Source of the DNA: Chromatiaceae bacterium
GTDB taxonomy: Bacteria > Pseudomonadota > Gammaproteobacteria > Chromatiales > Chromatiaceae
DNA length: 64,000 nt
Direction: 5' to 3'
Assembly: GCA_024235315.1 (NCBI GenBank)
Contig: JACKMP010000005.1
Span: 139,359 to 203,358 of the forward strand
The notes under the pieces were generated by a model. It was not told where the DNA came from and made no database searches. It worked only from the letters and a program-made list of their open reading frames with translations. The position numbers and the translations under genes were made by a program. This document shows positions 37,747 through 47,224 of the stretch, piece by piece. How positions within the stretch are numbered: the first letter of the stretch is position 1; the number at the start of each line of letters is the position of its first letter.

Positions 37747-38136
37747 TCAGGCCGACAGCTTCGCAATCACTTTTTGCAGCATGACCCTGGCCTCCGCCGC
37801 CACGGCCTTTGGTTCGTCCGTCGCCGTCAGACCGAGCACCGGCACCGGGTCCATGAAACTCAACACCGTATTGCCGTCGTCCGTCTCGCGCAGGATGAAA
37901 TTGCACGGCAGCAACACGCCCGCATTGGGCTCGCTGGCGATCACACGATCCGCGAGCTTGGGGTTGCACGCACCATAGATATGGTAAGGGCGGATCTCCT
38001 TGCCCATCTTGTTCTTGAATATGGCCTGCACATCGACGTCACTGACGATGCCCAGATGCTCTGAAAGCAGGGTCTCGCGCACCTTGTCGACAGCCTGCTC
38101 AAAGGGCAATTCCAGCGTGAGATTGAACTCGTACAT
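37747..38136 (-). CDS. DUF302 domain protein
   Basis: Family of unknown biochemical role, common near sulfur and metal genes. From the ATG at 38136 (GGAG 8 nt upstream) it has 129 residues. Visible DUF302 features are TLELPFEQAVDKVRETLLSEHLGIVSDVDV, the GACNPKLADRVI motif, and VLLPCNFILRETDDG with the conserved LPCN cysteine. No signal peptide is visible with this start. It is flanked on both sides by 130-180 bp gaps, so it is probably a single gene. Confidence 0.88.
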   Translation of the reverse strand: MYEFNLTLELPFEQAVDKVRETLLSEHLGIVSDVDVQAIFKNKMGKEIRPYHIYGACNPKLADRVIASEPNAGVLLPCNFILRETDDGNTVLSFMDPVPVLGLTATDEPKAVAAEARVMLQKVIAKLSA

Positions 38137-38271
38137 ACAAACACTCCATGACGTTGAACCGCTTTTCGAGTCGGCCACCTTACGGATGCTGTCTGCCGGG
38201 CACAATGACAGACAGCAACTGCTGGCCTGCGCAACCGAACGATCGCGCGCACAGGATTCAGGGCCGGTTCG

Positions 38272-39138
38272 TTAATCCAACCGGTACGCCCGGAGTGTGT
38301 CGTTGTTCATCATCGGGATGTAGATCACACCAGCCTCGGTGACCACGGCGTGGTCGGCCGAGCCGTTTTCGAGTGTCAGGACCTCGCTGACGCCACCCCC
38401 GGCATCAATGGCCAGCAGCCTGCCCGCCACCCAGTCGGTAACCAGGTATCCACCGGCACCGTCACTCTCGACACCGTCCAGGTAGCCCTGTGGTGAACCA
38501 TCGCCCACATCGCTGATCGACTGGTCGTCGTAACTTACGGCACGCAGATGACCGGCAACATTGTCATCGAACTCGTCGATCATGTAGGTCCAGCAGCCCA
38601 CCAGCAGGCGAGACGCCTCTGCCAGGAGACCATTGGGAGAACACAAGGTGTGCTTGTCAGCGACCAGCCAGGGCTTGAATTGCCCGGCACTCAGGCGATG
38701 GATGCTGAAACCCTGCTGGTCGGAGACGTAGACATTGCCCTGGGCATCGACCGCAACATCGTTGAAGAACTTCGCGTTCTCGCCCGGATAACGTGCAACG
38801 ACTTTTCCCGTCTCGAGATCAGCGACCACCAGTGACTGCAGGTCGGCGATATAGAGCCTGTCACCATGTAGCGCAAGTCCCTTGGGGGCATCGAGCCCCT
38901 CGATCCAGTGCAGGTTGCGTATCTTCCCCGTCGTATCCACCACGGAGATAAAGCCATTGCCGTCTTTCGCATCCGGGGCGCCATTGATATTGGATACCAG
39001 CAGTCGATCACGTTTGCTGTCGTAGACAACCGACTCCGGCGCGGCAAGGCCTGCCGTCTCCCAAAGCAGCTTCGGCGCGGCCGACGGTGCAGATACGAGA
39101 ACGGCCATGACCAGGAACAGAAAAGTACGCTTCAACAT
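38272..39138 (-). CDS. Periplasmic six-bladed beta-propeller protein (SMP-30/NHL-like)
   Basis: Exported protein of unknown substrate. From the ATG at 39138 (GGAGG 5 nt upstream) it has 288 residues. The signal peptide is MLKRTFLFLVMAVLVSAPSA. The repeated pattern of blades is visible as PESVVYDSKRDRLLVSN, PKGLALHGDRLYIAD, FNDVAVDAQGNVYVSD and CSPNGLLAEASRLLVG, typical of SMP-30/gluconolactonase-like propellers. Related proteins have been called ATP/GTP-binding or lactonase; neither can be claimed here. Confidence 0.82.
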   Translation of the reverse strand: MLKRTFLFLVMAVLVSAPSAAPKLLWETAGLAAPESVVYDSKRDRLLVSNINGAPDAKDGNGFISVVDTTGKIRNLHWIEGLDAPKGLALHGDRLYIADLQSLVVADLETGKVVARYPGENAKFFNDVAVDAQGNVYVSDQQGFSIHRLSAGQFKPWLVADKHTLCSPNGLLAEASRLLVGCWTYMIDEFDDNVAGHLRAVSYDDQSISDVGDGSPQGYLDGVESDGAGGYLVTDWVAGRLLAIDAGGGVSEVLTLENGSADHAVVTEAGVIYIPMMNNDTLRAYRLD

Positions 39139-39262
39139 GCAGCCTCCAATCGTTGATAAGCAGTCGGGTGACCTCGCATGCCCACCCGGGGGGTCGGGAC
39201 CTGTCGCCGGCAAACACCCGACCTCATCGCCCGGCGTGACATATCAAGCACCACGCAACGTT

Positions 39263-39991
39263 TCAATCGACCAGGTAATACTCGACCGTCGAAACCACGC
39301 GCACCTTCTTGATATGGGCCGTATTGCTGTCGCGGTCCTGGATGCTGAACAGCCCCTGATTGGCCGTGCGGATCTTACCCAGACGACTCTCGGAATCCTG
39401 CGCAAACTTGGCCGCAACCTCGCGCGCATTGCGCGTGGCCTCCTCGATCATGGCAGGCTTGATATCGTTCAGCGCCGTGTACAGAAACTCGGTACGCACG
39501 CCGTAGTCTTCACCCGCAATGGCGATACCCTGTTTGCCCAATTCGGTCAGCCGCCGCATCGCCTGCAGCACGCGGTTGACGTTCCTGGAATACACAGTGA
39601 CGGTAACGTTGCCTGCGTAACGCAGATCCTGGGCGGCGGGATTGCCATAACCCTGGGCACGCCGGTCCACGATGGCCGGTGCCGATGGCGTGATCTCCTC
39701 CTGCGAGAACCCCGCTTCATGAAGGAAGGTCGTCACGAGCCCACCCTGCCTGTCGAGGGTCGAATACAGGCCTTGCAGATCATCGTCAGCCGCATTGAAG
39801 CGGATCGGCCAGATGACCGTGTCCGCTGCGACCTCGCGCTCGGCAAGCCCCTTGACCGTCACCGCGCGCTCGGCCGCCTTGAAACTCACCATCGCGTCTG
39901 CCAGCTGATAGCCGAGGACGGAAAGGCCCAGCGCGAGCAGCACGCCAAGCACCATGGCGCCCGCCGGTCCGCGATTCGTTTTTTCATGCAT
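39263..39991 (-). CDS. SIMPL domain (DUF541) membrane-anchored protein
   Basis: From the ATG at 39991 (AAGGAAG 5 nt upstream) it has 242 residues. An N-terminal helix (AMVLGVLLALGLSVLGYQL) anchors or exports it. The SIMPL/BP26 domain starts at RAVTVKGLAEREVAADTVIW and includes NVTVTVYSRNVNRVLQAMRRLTELG and IEEATRNAREVAAKFAQDS. BP26-type domains assemble into periplasmic rings; the physiological role here is unknown. An in-frame ATG at 40060 gives an unconvincing extension. Confidence 0.88.
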   Translation of the reverse strand: MHEKTNRGPAGAMVLGVLLALGLSVLGYQLADAMVSFKAAERAVTVKGLAEREVAADTVIWPIRFNAADDDLQGLYSTLDRQGGLVTTFLHEAGFSQEEITPSAPAIVDRRAQGYGNPAAQDLRYAGNVTVTVYSRNVNRVLQAMRRLTELGKQGIAIAGEDYGVRTEFLYTALNDIKPAMIEEATRNAREVAAKFAQDSESRLGKIRTANQGLFSIQDRDSNTAHIKKVRVVSTVEYYLVD

Positions 39992-40155
39992 GTTCACTTC
40001 CTTCGATCGCATGGTCGTCAGCATCGTGGGGTGGCGCACCCGCCACCCCGTTTCAGGCAACCGTTCGGCTTGAGATGGCTATGTATCCTAGACCAGCGCC
40101 ACCCGACCCGGGAACAATCAGTAGCGCCAACTGGATAGCGCTCGTCAGCACCTGC

Positions 40156-41229
40156 TCAGGGTGTCACGACGACCCGTGCCGGACCGTCGTCGAGCCATCC
40201 GACCCGGCAGGCGTGCTCGAAGCCCTCTGCCCGAAACAGCGCAAGTACCTGTGCCTCGGAATCCGGGGCACAGGTAACGAGCAGCCCGCCACTGGTCTGC
40301 GGGTCGGTGAGTACGGCCTTCTGCCAGGCGCTGCAACCGTCGAACAGCTCGACACCGCTACCGTACCCGGCCCAGTTGCGCGCGCCGGCGCCGGTCACCA
40401 GGCCGGCCAGTGCCAGCTCACGCACGCCGGGCAGCACCGGCACCTGGGAATACGTAATGCGGGCCGTCAGTCGGGAGCCGCGTGCGAGCTCCAGCGCATG
40501 CCCCAGCAGGCCGAAGCCGGTGACGTCGGTCATGGCATGTACCCCGTCCAACCCACCCAGGGCGACGCCCGGGGTATTGAGCCGGGTCGTCGAGGCGATC
40601 ATCGCCTCGTAATCCGCCTGCGGCAGCCGACCCTGCTTCATCGCCGCCGAATAGATCCCCACCCCGAGCCCCTTGCCGAGGATGAGGACATCGCCGGGCC
40701 GACCGGCGCGGTTCGTCTTGATCCGGCGTGGGTCGACGATGCCGATCGCCACCAGACCGTAAATCGGTTCCCCGGAATCGATGGAATGCCCCCCGGCGAT
40801 CGGGATACCCGCCTTACTGGCCACCGCCTCGCCACCGGAGAGTATCCGTCGGATGGTGTCGTGCGGCAGGCGGTCGATCGGCATCCCGACCAGGGCAAGC
40901 GCAAACAGCGGGCGCCCGCCCATCGCGTAGATGTCGGAGATCGCGTTTGTCGCGGCGATCCGCCCAAATTCGTACGGGTCGTCGACGATCGGCATGAAAA
41001 AATCAGTGGTCGCAACGATCGCCTGGCTCTCGTTCAGCCGCCATACCGCGGCATCGTCCGAGGTCTCGATACCCACCAGCAGATCGGGGAAGTCCCCGGC
41101 CAGCCCTTTGGCGAAGGGCGTATCCGCCAGGATCTGTTCGAGCACCGCAGGCGCGATTTTGCAACCGCAGCCACCGCCGGATGACAGCTGAGTGAGGCGC
41201 AGGGGCGTACCGGGGTCCGACTCACTCAT
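40156..41229 (-). CDS. selD: Selenide, water dikinase (selenophosphate synthase)
   Basis: Makes selenophosphate from selenide and ATP for selenocysteine and selenouridine. It has 357 residues (E. coli 347). The catalytic site is GGGCGCKIAP with C21 and K24 in the place of the E. coli catalytic Cys17/Lys20; cysteine, not selenocysteine, is used. ATP-binding segments DDAAVW, TDFFMPIVDDPYEFGRIAATNAISDIYAMGG and the TGFGLLGHALE motif are present. No selA, selB, selC or ybbB lies in the window, so the downstream use of selenophosphate cannot be told. It is the last chromosomal-type gene before the defence island. Confidence 0.96.
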   Translation of the reverse strand: MSESDPGTPLRLTQLSSGGGCGCKIAPAVLEQILADTPFAKGLAGDFPDLLVGIETSDDAAVWRLNESQAIVATTDFFMPIVDDPYEFGRIAATNAISDIYAMGGRPLFALALVGMPIDRLPHDTIRRILSGGEAVASKAGIPIAGGHSIDSGEPIYGLVAIGIVDPRRIKTNRAGRPGDVLILGKGLGVGIYSAAMKQGRLPQADYEAMIASTTRLNTPGVALGGLDGVHAMTDVTGFGLLGHALELARGSRLTARITYSQVPVLPGVRELALAGLVTGAGARNWAGYGSGVELFDGCSAWQKAVLTDPQTSGGLLVTCAPDSEAQVLALFRAEGFEHACRVGWLDDGPARVVVTP

Positions 41230-41764
41230 CGTGGATAACGCTCGTAGAAAAAGAGGGGGCTGATGCCGTCAGGGTGGCCATGATAATCGATGCCCCGGGT
41301 TTGGTTGGCAATCGCCCAAGCCACCCCTCATTCGACTATTGGGTTCGGTGGACTGTTTGTAATCGTCACCCCGAAGCCGCCGGGCCTGTAGGTGGGAATC
41401 GGCTCGGCTAGCAGGGCATAGCCGTAACCCTGTGGCGTGGGATAACGCACGAATGGAACCGGTCCATCCAGAAGCACCGGCGGCTGGCTCAAATGTGCGT
41501 GGGCACAAGCTGGAGGCTTTGGTCGGTGGGTTGGCCATAACCGCGCGCTTCGGGAATCTGGATCCTCTATGTACCCTGCGAGAGCGGCAACAACGCGTGA
41601 GCCACACGCCAGCGGTTGTGCGCCCTGTCGTGGTAATTGCGCGGAGGACAACCGCACAAAGCAGGCAGTCGGTGAGACTGACCTTTCCGCGCAGCGCCAT
41701 TGTGACCGCAGTCGAATGATCCGAACTATTTCCTGCACGGAGGGACAGCACCGGTTCCGGTCAG
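41230..41764. other. 535-bp intergenic region, left edge of the defence island
   Basis: No recognised gene, tRNA or repeat. On the minus strand two overlapping open frames of 160 and 205 codons (41269-41751 and 41328-41945) run through it in different frames. The longer one starts inside jetD and neither resembles a known family. No tRNA or attachment sequence like that at the right edge (58105-58118) is visible, so the left boundary of the island is undefined. Confidence 0.5.
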
Positions 41765-42934
41765 TCAAACCGCCTCTTGATCGACGAACCGCCCAATCTC
41801 CCACATCGCCGGCAGCAGTTCTTCGTCGGCATAGGGACACCCAGTGCTGCCAGGATCGACTTGTTCGGCTTTGTCCGCCGTGTCCGGTGAATGTCCCCTC
41901 CCCTCGCGCAGCAGTCGCATCATCGGCGCATACCCCGGCTGCCATGCCTGCACGTCGCCGAACCGCTGCCGCAGTGCCTTAAGAATCTCCATGCCCGAGA
42001 AGTCCAGATCACCCCAGAACCACGTTGGCCACTCCGGAGATCGCTGATCAAACCACCACGCTTCGAAATCCGCCTGACGGCTCCCAGTGGATCCTCCCTG
42101 GTAGTGCAGGATGGCGCCTTCGCGGGTCCTGATACGGCCTGCACTACTCTTAAAGCCCGCACCGTAAACCAGCGCGAGCCCATCAACCTCCGCAGGCCTA
42201 CCTGCCAGGGCTTGGATGTAGGTGTCCTGGTTCTCGATAAAGAGCACCCCATTGAAGGATTCCGGGAGGCATACATGCAAGAGTACGGGACGCGGTGCAA
42301 ATTCAATCTCCGGATACAACTGCTGCAGCAAATCCTCTCTCGTATCCAGAACCTTCGAATGACCCCAAAACGCCCGAGCACTCAATTGACGCAGGGTGAA
42401 CTTGCCATTCTGAAAAGAACCGATTTGGGTGAAACCCTGCACCACTTCATCCGCTGATTTGCCAGTCACCCTGACGGGGCGACCACGGAGCGATACTCCG
42501 GCGTCCGCGAAGGCATCGGCATGCGTCTCGACGGCGCTCAGCCACGCCTCCTGGTAACGTTTCTGCCGCGGCCGGGCCAACCATTCACGGCAAATCGCTT
42601 CAGATTCCTCAAGGAACCGCAGCGAGGCTCCGACGTACCCCGCGTCATAAGGCTGGCGCTTGCGGCTCATCCGGACTTCAAAGACGATGCCCTCAAGACT
42701 ACGCATCAGCTCCCAGGTTCGATCTGCTGACTCATCGTGTCGATGCAGCGCCGGTGCGATAGTCTTCGAAATAGCGATACTGGGCATTCGCTCTCGATCG
42801 GCGAGCGGCTTTTGATCCAACTTATCAAGGAATGCACCGAGGATCGCGACGATTTCCAACTCATCGTCGAGCCACTCCGGTCGCTTGGGCATTTCCTCGC
42901 CCACCTCAGAACGAGACCCGCTCTTCCCGTTCAT
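41765..42934 (-). CDS. jetD: Wadjet system nuclease subunit JetD (DUF3322/DUF2220)
   Basis: Toprim-like endonuclease that cuts plasmid DNA once the JetABC motor has extruded it. From the ATG at 42934 it has 389 residues. The N-terminal half is a DUF3322-type arm (RPEWLDDELEIVAIL, FEVRMSRKRQPYDAGYVGASLRFLEES). The C-terminal DUF2220 domain shows the acidic metal sites FIENQDTYIQAL and WFWGDLDFSGMEIL. The ATG overlaps the jetC stop by 4 nt. It is last in jetABCD, the type I gene order. An upstream extension to 43030 lies inside jetC and is rejected. Confidence 0.9.
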   Translation of the reverse strand: MNGKSGSRSEVGEEMPKRPEWLDDELEIVAILGAFLDKLDQKPLADRERMPSIAISKTIAPALHRHDESADRTWELMRSLEGIVFEVRMSRKRQPYDAGYVGASLRFLEESEAICREWLARPRQKRYQEAWLSAVETHADAFADAGVSLRGRPVRVTGKSADEVVQGFTQIGSFQNGKFTLRQLSARAFWGHSKVLDTREDLLQQLYPEIEFAPRPVLLHVCLPESFNGVLFIENQDTYIQALAGRPAEVDGLALVYGAGFKSSAGRIRTREGAILHYQGGSTGSRQADFEAWWFDQRSPEWPTWFWGDLDFSGMEILKALRQRFGDVQAWQPGYAPMMRLLREGRGHSPDTADKAEQVDPGSTGCPYADEELLPAMWEIGRFVDQEAV

Positions 42935-45900
42935 CCCGCAGCAAATTCTTCCATGAAATCCAGCTGCGCCTGCTGGTATACAGACCGCCTGTGTGACTCC
43001 CACAACGTCTTGATGCGCTCCTGGTTGCATTGCTTACGGTCGACCAACACTCGGGTCATCAGCTGTCCGCGTGGCGCTTCACTTTGCACTTTCGCGAACA
43101 CGAACTCATTGCTGATGAGATCCATATAGGGCCCGCATTTGCTGGTCGGCATGATGAAGATCAACTGCAGGCCAAGTGATTCGGTCAGGTACTTGATCAC
43201 TTCCCGCGATCGGGTCTCATCCATTTTCGAGAACGCTTCGTCCACGAGCACCATACGCAAATGGGTCAAGCCTTCGGCGAATCGAAATGCCGACGTTATC
43301 GCGGCTGCACGAATGATGTAGGCCGGCGTCTCCAGCTGTCCGCCCGATCCTGTGCCGTATTCGCTCAGCGGGATGGGTTCCTTACCCTCCACCTCTTTGT
43401 AGATCTCGTAACGGCGGTAGTTACGATAGTCGGCGATGCGCTCCAGATCGCGCATCGCCCGGGTCTCATCCTCGTCAAGCAGCATTTCCATGAGTTCGTC
43501 ACGGACCTTTCCTGACCGCTCACTCAGCGACCCGTCGAACAAAGTGAATTCGTCGCCCAGCCCCGGTGTTTTTACCACTTCCTCGAAGAAACGCGCGTAG
43601 TCACGATACTCGGCCACCCAGTCACTGTCGAAGCGGAAGGTTTCGCGGTCAGCACCGAACTGGTGGTGCTGCAGCTCCTTGTTGAGCAGCTCGATTTGCC
43701 GCTTGCCCTCGCCCAATGCCTGATAGATCGCATGGCACAAATGCGACACGAAAGCGTTGTTGAACACGTCTTTCAACTCGGCCAACGCCTGACGCTTCTC
43801 GACCAGGATGTTGTGGACACGATCTATCTCGCGGCTGACATCGCAGATGGACTTGAATAGCGCGGGTCCGTAATCGCCGCTGAAGGCGGAATACACTATC
43901 GCGTCAGAAGGACGACAATGCTGATTGTGCGAGAGAATATCCTCTGACGTGCGCCGCTCAGCGGCATGCAGTGACTTCTCGATCTCGCCTCGCTGGTTGT
44001 TGGCTATCGTGACATTCAGATCCTTCGCCTCCTGATCCGCCCAGCTCAGGCGACCATCGACATCGAAATCCGGCCATACCGCGGTGATACCCTGCAAGGC
44101 GTTTTCGTGTGACTCAACTTTCTGCTGGTTTTTCTCCTGAAGGTTGCTCAAGGCATGGAGTTGTTTTTCGATCCCCTCCAGCTCTGTCTGCAGTCGGCCT
44201 TTCTTCTCATTCAGATCGGCTTCCCGCGCTTTCAGTTCATCGCTTTTGCCTTGTAGCGTCGCGAGTCGCTCCTCCAGATCCTGGTGCTCGGACAAATCCA
44301 GCTGCGCCAGCATGGCCGTATTCTCTTCGATCTTCCGATGAAGTGAGAGCACCGCCTGCAAGACATCCCCATAGACGGACGGCCTCAGGCTGTCGACGGC
44401 CCGCAGCAAGGCATCCGCCTGCTGCATCAGGTCATTAGCCTGGTTCCACTCCAGCTCGATAGCTTCGAGTTCTGCCAGTTTAGCGACACGCGCACGTTCC
44501 CTGGCGCCTGCACCAAACACCAGCTCGCTGTCGGGCAGGTCACAGCGCCACATGCTGTAATTACCCGAGCCCATACCGTCTTCGGTCACGCCACGTCGGG
44601 TCCGACGCAACTCATCCGCCGAACCAACCCGCAGTACCGTGCCATAGCTGGCAAGCAGATAGGCGCGAGCGACGGCATGGGTGAATTCCAGCACATGGAT
44701 GATCGAATTGGGATCGATAGATATCCTGGCGGCATCTTCGGCGGCTTTATCACCTTGAATCACGCGCGCCCGGTTATCTCGCCCCGGCATCCCGCGCACG
44801 ATCCTGATCGCCTCGGCCTCGTAGTCACCGACGACCAGGATCGAGAACCGCGCACCACCGATATAGCCCTCGATTGCCGCCTGCCAACGCGGATCCTTGA
44901 CCTCGACGTGATCGCAGAGCACATGGGGGTCCGCCGCCGGACATTGCTGCCGGATGGCCTGAATGGCACGCTCGACAAAAGGCGGATAACTGACCTGATT
45001 GGCTTCGAGCCTGGCGATCTCGCGCCGCTTCTCATCGCGCTGCGACGTCAACGCCTTGTAACGCACCCTGCGACCGTGTGCCCACTCGGCGAGCTGATCA
45101 CGGTTGCTGCTGTCGCCCTGTTTGTCGTGCCAGAAGCTGTACCAGCGATTGTGCGCCGCTTGCACCTGGTGCAGTCCATCGAGACGGTCCGCGACAGCGG
45201 AAACGGCGCCGATCGCATCACGCTGCACCAGGTCGTGGATATCGGAAAGGACCGATTTTTCCGACTCATTGACGGCCTGCGCAAGCCCCAGGCCGTCGAG
45301 CCCGGCAACCTGCGGCATGGCGGCTGCCAGCTCCTGGTCGGCCAGGGCATTCGCAATGTTCCGCGTGCCCCTGATGTTCGCTGCAATCACCTGATCGGCT
45401 TCCAGGACCTGCCTCACCGTATGGCGCAGCGACTCGTCGAGCTGCTTCGCTTCGCGTTCGAGTTCGTCTTTCTTCTTCAGCGCATCGATGCCCTGGCGCT
45501 GCGCCTCCAGCGTCACCAGCTGCTGACGTAGCAGCCTGGTTTCTTCGTCAGTTGCACGCAGCGCCTTGTCCGCATCGGCCAATGCAGCGCGCTTGTCGCG
45601 TTGCTGCTCCCGGCCACGAACATAGTCCTGCTGACGCAGCTCGTACTCCGCCTTGGCCAGGGTGTAGTCGAGCAGATTCAGGTCGATCCAATACTCGATG
45701 TAGGACTGCGCATGGCCCCTGGCACGCTCCAGTGTCTCGATCGACTTCGTCAGCTGAGCGGCGTCACGCTCCATGCCGTGAATGGTCTTCAACTGCGAGG
45801 ATACCGAGCGGATCGCTTCGCCCAGATCCTTCTGCTCCAGGATCTCGTCGGCAACGAAGCGATCGATGCTCTTGACCGGCTTGTAGGCCATGAACCGCGA

Positions 45901-46551
45901 GAAGGCACGGGCGGCCGCGACCGCCTCGATATCCGACACCGATTCGTTCTTTCCGCGCAGGGCACCGTACAGCCGTCTCAGGTACGCCTTCTTGCCGTCG
46001 TAACGCTCGACATGGCGCTTGCCCAGCTCTTTGATGAGCAGGGTCTGGAGGTCGGTGAGTGGCACGATCTGTCTGCCAACCGCCGTCTGCAGAACGAAGT
46101 GCTTCTGTTCCAGCTCGACACCGGGCAACACATAAAACTGGGCAGCATCTTCGCGTGCCACCGTATTGTTGCCAGCCTGGTCCAGCCACGCACGCACCGC
46201 GATGATGGCGGTGAACGGGTCTGCCGCTTCACCTTTGTTCGGATGGAAAATCGCCGCCAGGTAACCGTCCGACGGATCCAGGCGCGCGTAGCTTCCATCG
46301 TCACAGCCCAGCACATACGATGCGAGCGAACGCACACGTTTACCGCCCCGCCCTCGCTGCGTCGTTTCGTCCTGTCCCGGGTTGTACTGAAAAAGGTTCT
46401 CATGCGCCGCCGTCATCACCGTCTGAATGGCATCAGCAGCCGTGGTCTTGCCCGAGCCGTTTCCGCCCGAGAACAGGCTGATCGGCCCGAACTCGAAATC
46501 GATGGTCGGCACGTTGCCCCAGTTGACGAAGATGAAGCGCTTAAGAAACAT
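42931..46551 (-). CDS. jetC: Wadjet SMC-family ATPase JetC
   Basis: SMC/MukB-like motor that extrudes DNA loops and senses small circles. From the ATG at 46551 it has 1206 residues. The N-terminal head has MFLKRFIFVNWG and Walker A GGNGSGKTTAAD (about 29-40). Long coiled coils flank a hinge-like middle (HVLCDHVEVKDPRWQAAIEGYIGG near residue 550). The C-terminal head has signature GTGSGGQLETPAY and Walker B LRMVLVDEAFSKMDE. It overlaps jetB by 11 nt and jetD by 4 nt, so all four Jet proteins are translationally coupled. Confidence 0.94.
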   Translation of the reverse strand: MFLKRFIFVNWGNVPTIDFEFGPISLFSGGNGSGKTTAADAIQTVMTAAHENLFQYNPGQDETTQRGRGGKRVRSLASYVLGCDDGSYARLDPSDGYLAAIFHPNKGEAADPFTAIIAVRAWLDQAGNNTVAREDAAQFYVLPGVELEQKHFVLQTAVGRQIVPLTDLQTLLIKELGKRHVERYDGKKAYLRRLYGALRGKNESVSDIEAVAAARAFSRFMAYKPVKSIDRFVADEILEQKDLGEAIRSVSSQLKTIHGMERDAAQLTKSIETLERARGHAQSYIEYWIDLNLLDYTLAKAEYELRQQDYVRGREQQRDKRAALADADKALRATDEETRLLRQQLVTLEAQRQGIDALKKKDELEREAKQLDESLRHTVRQVLEADQVIAANIRGTRNIANALADQELAAAMPQVAGLDGLGLAQAVNESEKSVLSDIHDLVQRDAIGAVSAVADRLDGLHQVQAAHNRWYSFWHDKQGDSSNRDQLAEWAHGRRVRYKALTSQRDEKRREIARLEANQVSYPPFVERAIQAIRQQCPAADPHVLCDHVEVKDPRWQAAIEGYIGGARFSILVVGDYEAEAIRIVRGMPGRDNRARVIQGDKAAEDAARISIDPNSIIHVLEFTHAVARAYLLASYGTVLRVGSADELRRTRRGVTEDGMGSGNYSMWRCDLPDSELVFGAGARERARVAKLAELEAIELEWNQANDLMQQADALLRAVDSLRPSVYGDVLQAVLSLHRKIEENTAMLAQLDLSEHQDLEERLATLQGKSDELKAREADLNEKKGRLQTELEGIEKQLHALSNLQEKNQQKVESHENALQGITAVWPDFDVDGRLSWADQEAKDLNVTIANNQRGEIEKSLHAAERRTSEDILSHNQHCRPSDAIVYSAFSGDYGPALFKSICDVSREIDRVHNILVEKRQALAELKDVFNNAFVSHLCHAIYQALGEGKRQIELLNKELQHHQFGADRETFRFDSDWVAEYRDYARFFEEVVKTPGLGDEFTLFDGSLSERSGKVRDELMEMLLDEDETRAMRDLERIADYRNYRRYEIYKEVEGKEPIPLSEYGTGSGGQLETPAYIIRAAAITSAFRFAEGLTHLRMVLVDEAFSKMDETRSREVIKYLTESLGLQLIFIMPTSKCGPYMDLISNEFVFAKVQSEAPRGQLMTRVLVDRKQCNQERIKTLWESHRRSVYQQAQLDFMEEFAAG

Positions 46552-47224
46552 CGTCGAGCTCCCCGCTCTCTTCCACACCCGCTTCCAGGTCATCCGGTAG
46601 CGCCTCGTCCAGCGCTGCCAGCGCTTCGTCGGTGACGAAGGTAACGATCATCGGATGGATCCGCAGCCCCGCCTCGCCGGAATCGAGGTTCTGGTCCAGG
46701 CGATACTGGATCAGGCGCAGCTTGCGCAGACGCTCAAATACCCGTTTTCGTTCGGTCAGTTTCTCGGGCAGAGTGCGGCCGATCTGGTTGCGCATTGCGA
46801 TACCGATCGACTCGAGGGATTCGGTCACATAACCGCCTTCGTCCACCTGCCCTTCGCGCAGTGCCTTGTCATAGAGCTGCCGCAGCACGAGCAGCAAGGC
46901 CACCTCGTCCTGGCGCAGCCGGGCGCGCAGTCCGGTTGAGAATGCACTGTTCTCGGCGTCGTCCATACCCGGCACGCGGGCACCGGGTGGATACAACCTC
47001 ACATAGGCGAACCGCCGATCGTGGAACAGCCGGATACCGACCATGCCGAGATAGTCATCGACCAACTCCGGCACCCGTACATAGCGGTCGTAGAGCTGCT
47101 GTTCTATCTGGCTCTCATCCCGGCACAACACGCCATAACTGAGCAACCGCAGGCACAGCTCCTGATATTCGTCGAGCGACACGCCCGCCTTGTCCAGCCG
47201 TTCTTCCAGATAATCACGCAACAT
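46541..47224 (-). CDS. jetB: Wadjet subunit JetB (DUF4194, MukE-like)
   Basis: KITE-type winged-helix protein (MukE counterpart) that bridges JetA and JetC. It has 227 residues, with DUF4194-like features: a helical start (LEERLDKAGVSLDEYQELCLRLLSYGVL), and VRLYPPGARVP followed by SAFSTGLRARLRQDEVALLLVLRQLYDKAL. The end is acidic (DDLEAGVEESGELDDVS). It overlaps jetA by 11 nt and jetC by 11 nt. Confidence 0.9.
   Translation of the reverse strand: MLRDYLEERLDKAGVSLDEYQELCLRLLSYGVLCRDESQIEQQLYDRYVRVPELVDDYLGMVGIRLFHDRRFAYVRLYPPGARVPGMDDAENSAFSTGLRARLRQDEVALLLVLRQLYDKALREGQVDEGGYVTESLESIGIAMRNQIGRTLPEKLTERKRVFERLRKLRLIQYRLDQNLDSGEAGLRIHPMIVTFVTDEALAALDEALPDDLEAGVEESGELDDVS

Noticed and set aside
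41328..41945. 205-codon minus-strand gene next to selD
   Set aside because: Its first third lies inside jetD in another frame and the rest resembles no protein I know; recorded as an unassigned region instead.
45601..46635. 344-codon frame opposite jetC
   Set aside because: Antisense shadow; the minus strand carries the Walker A region of JetC here.
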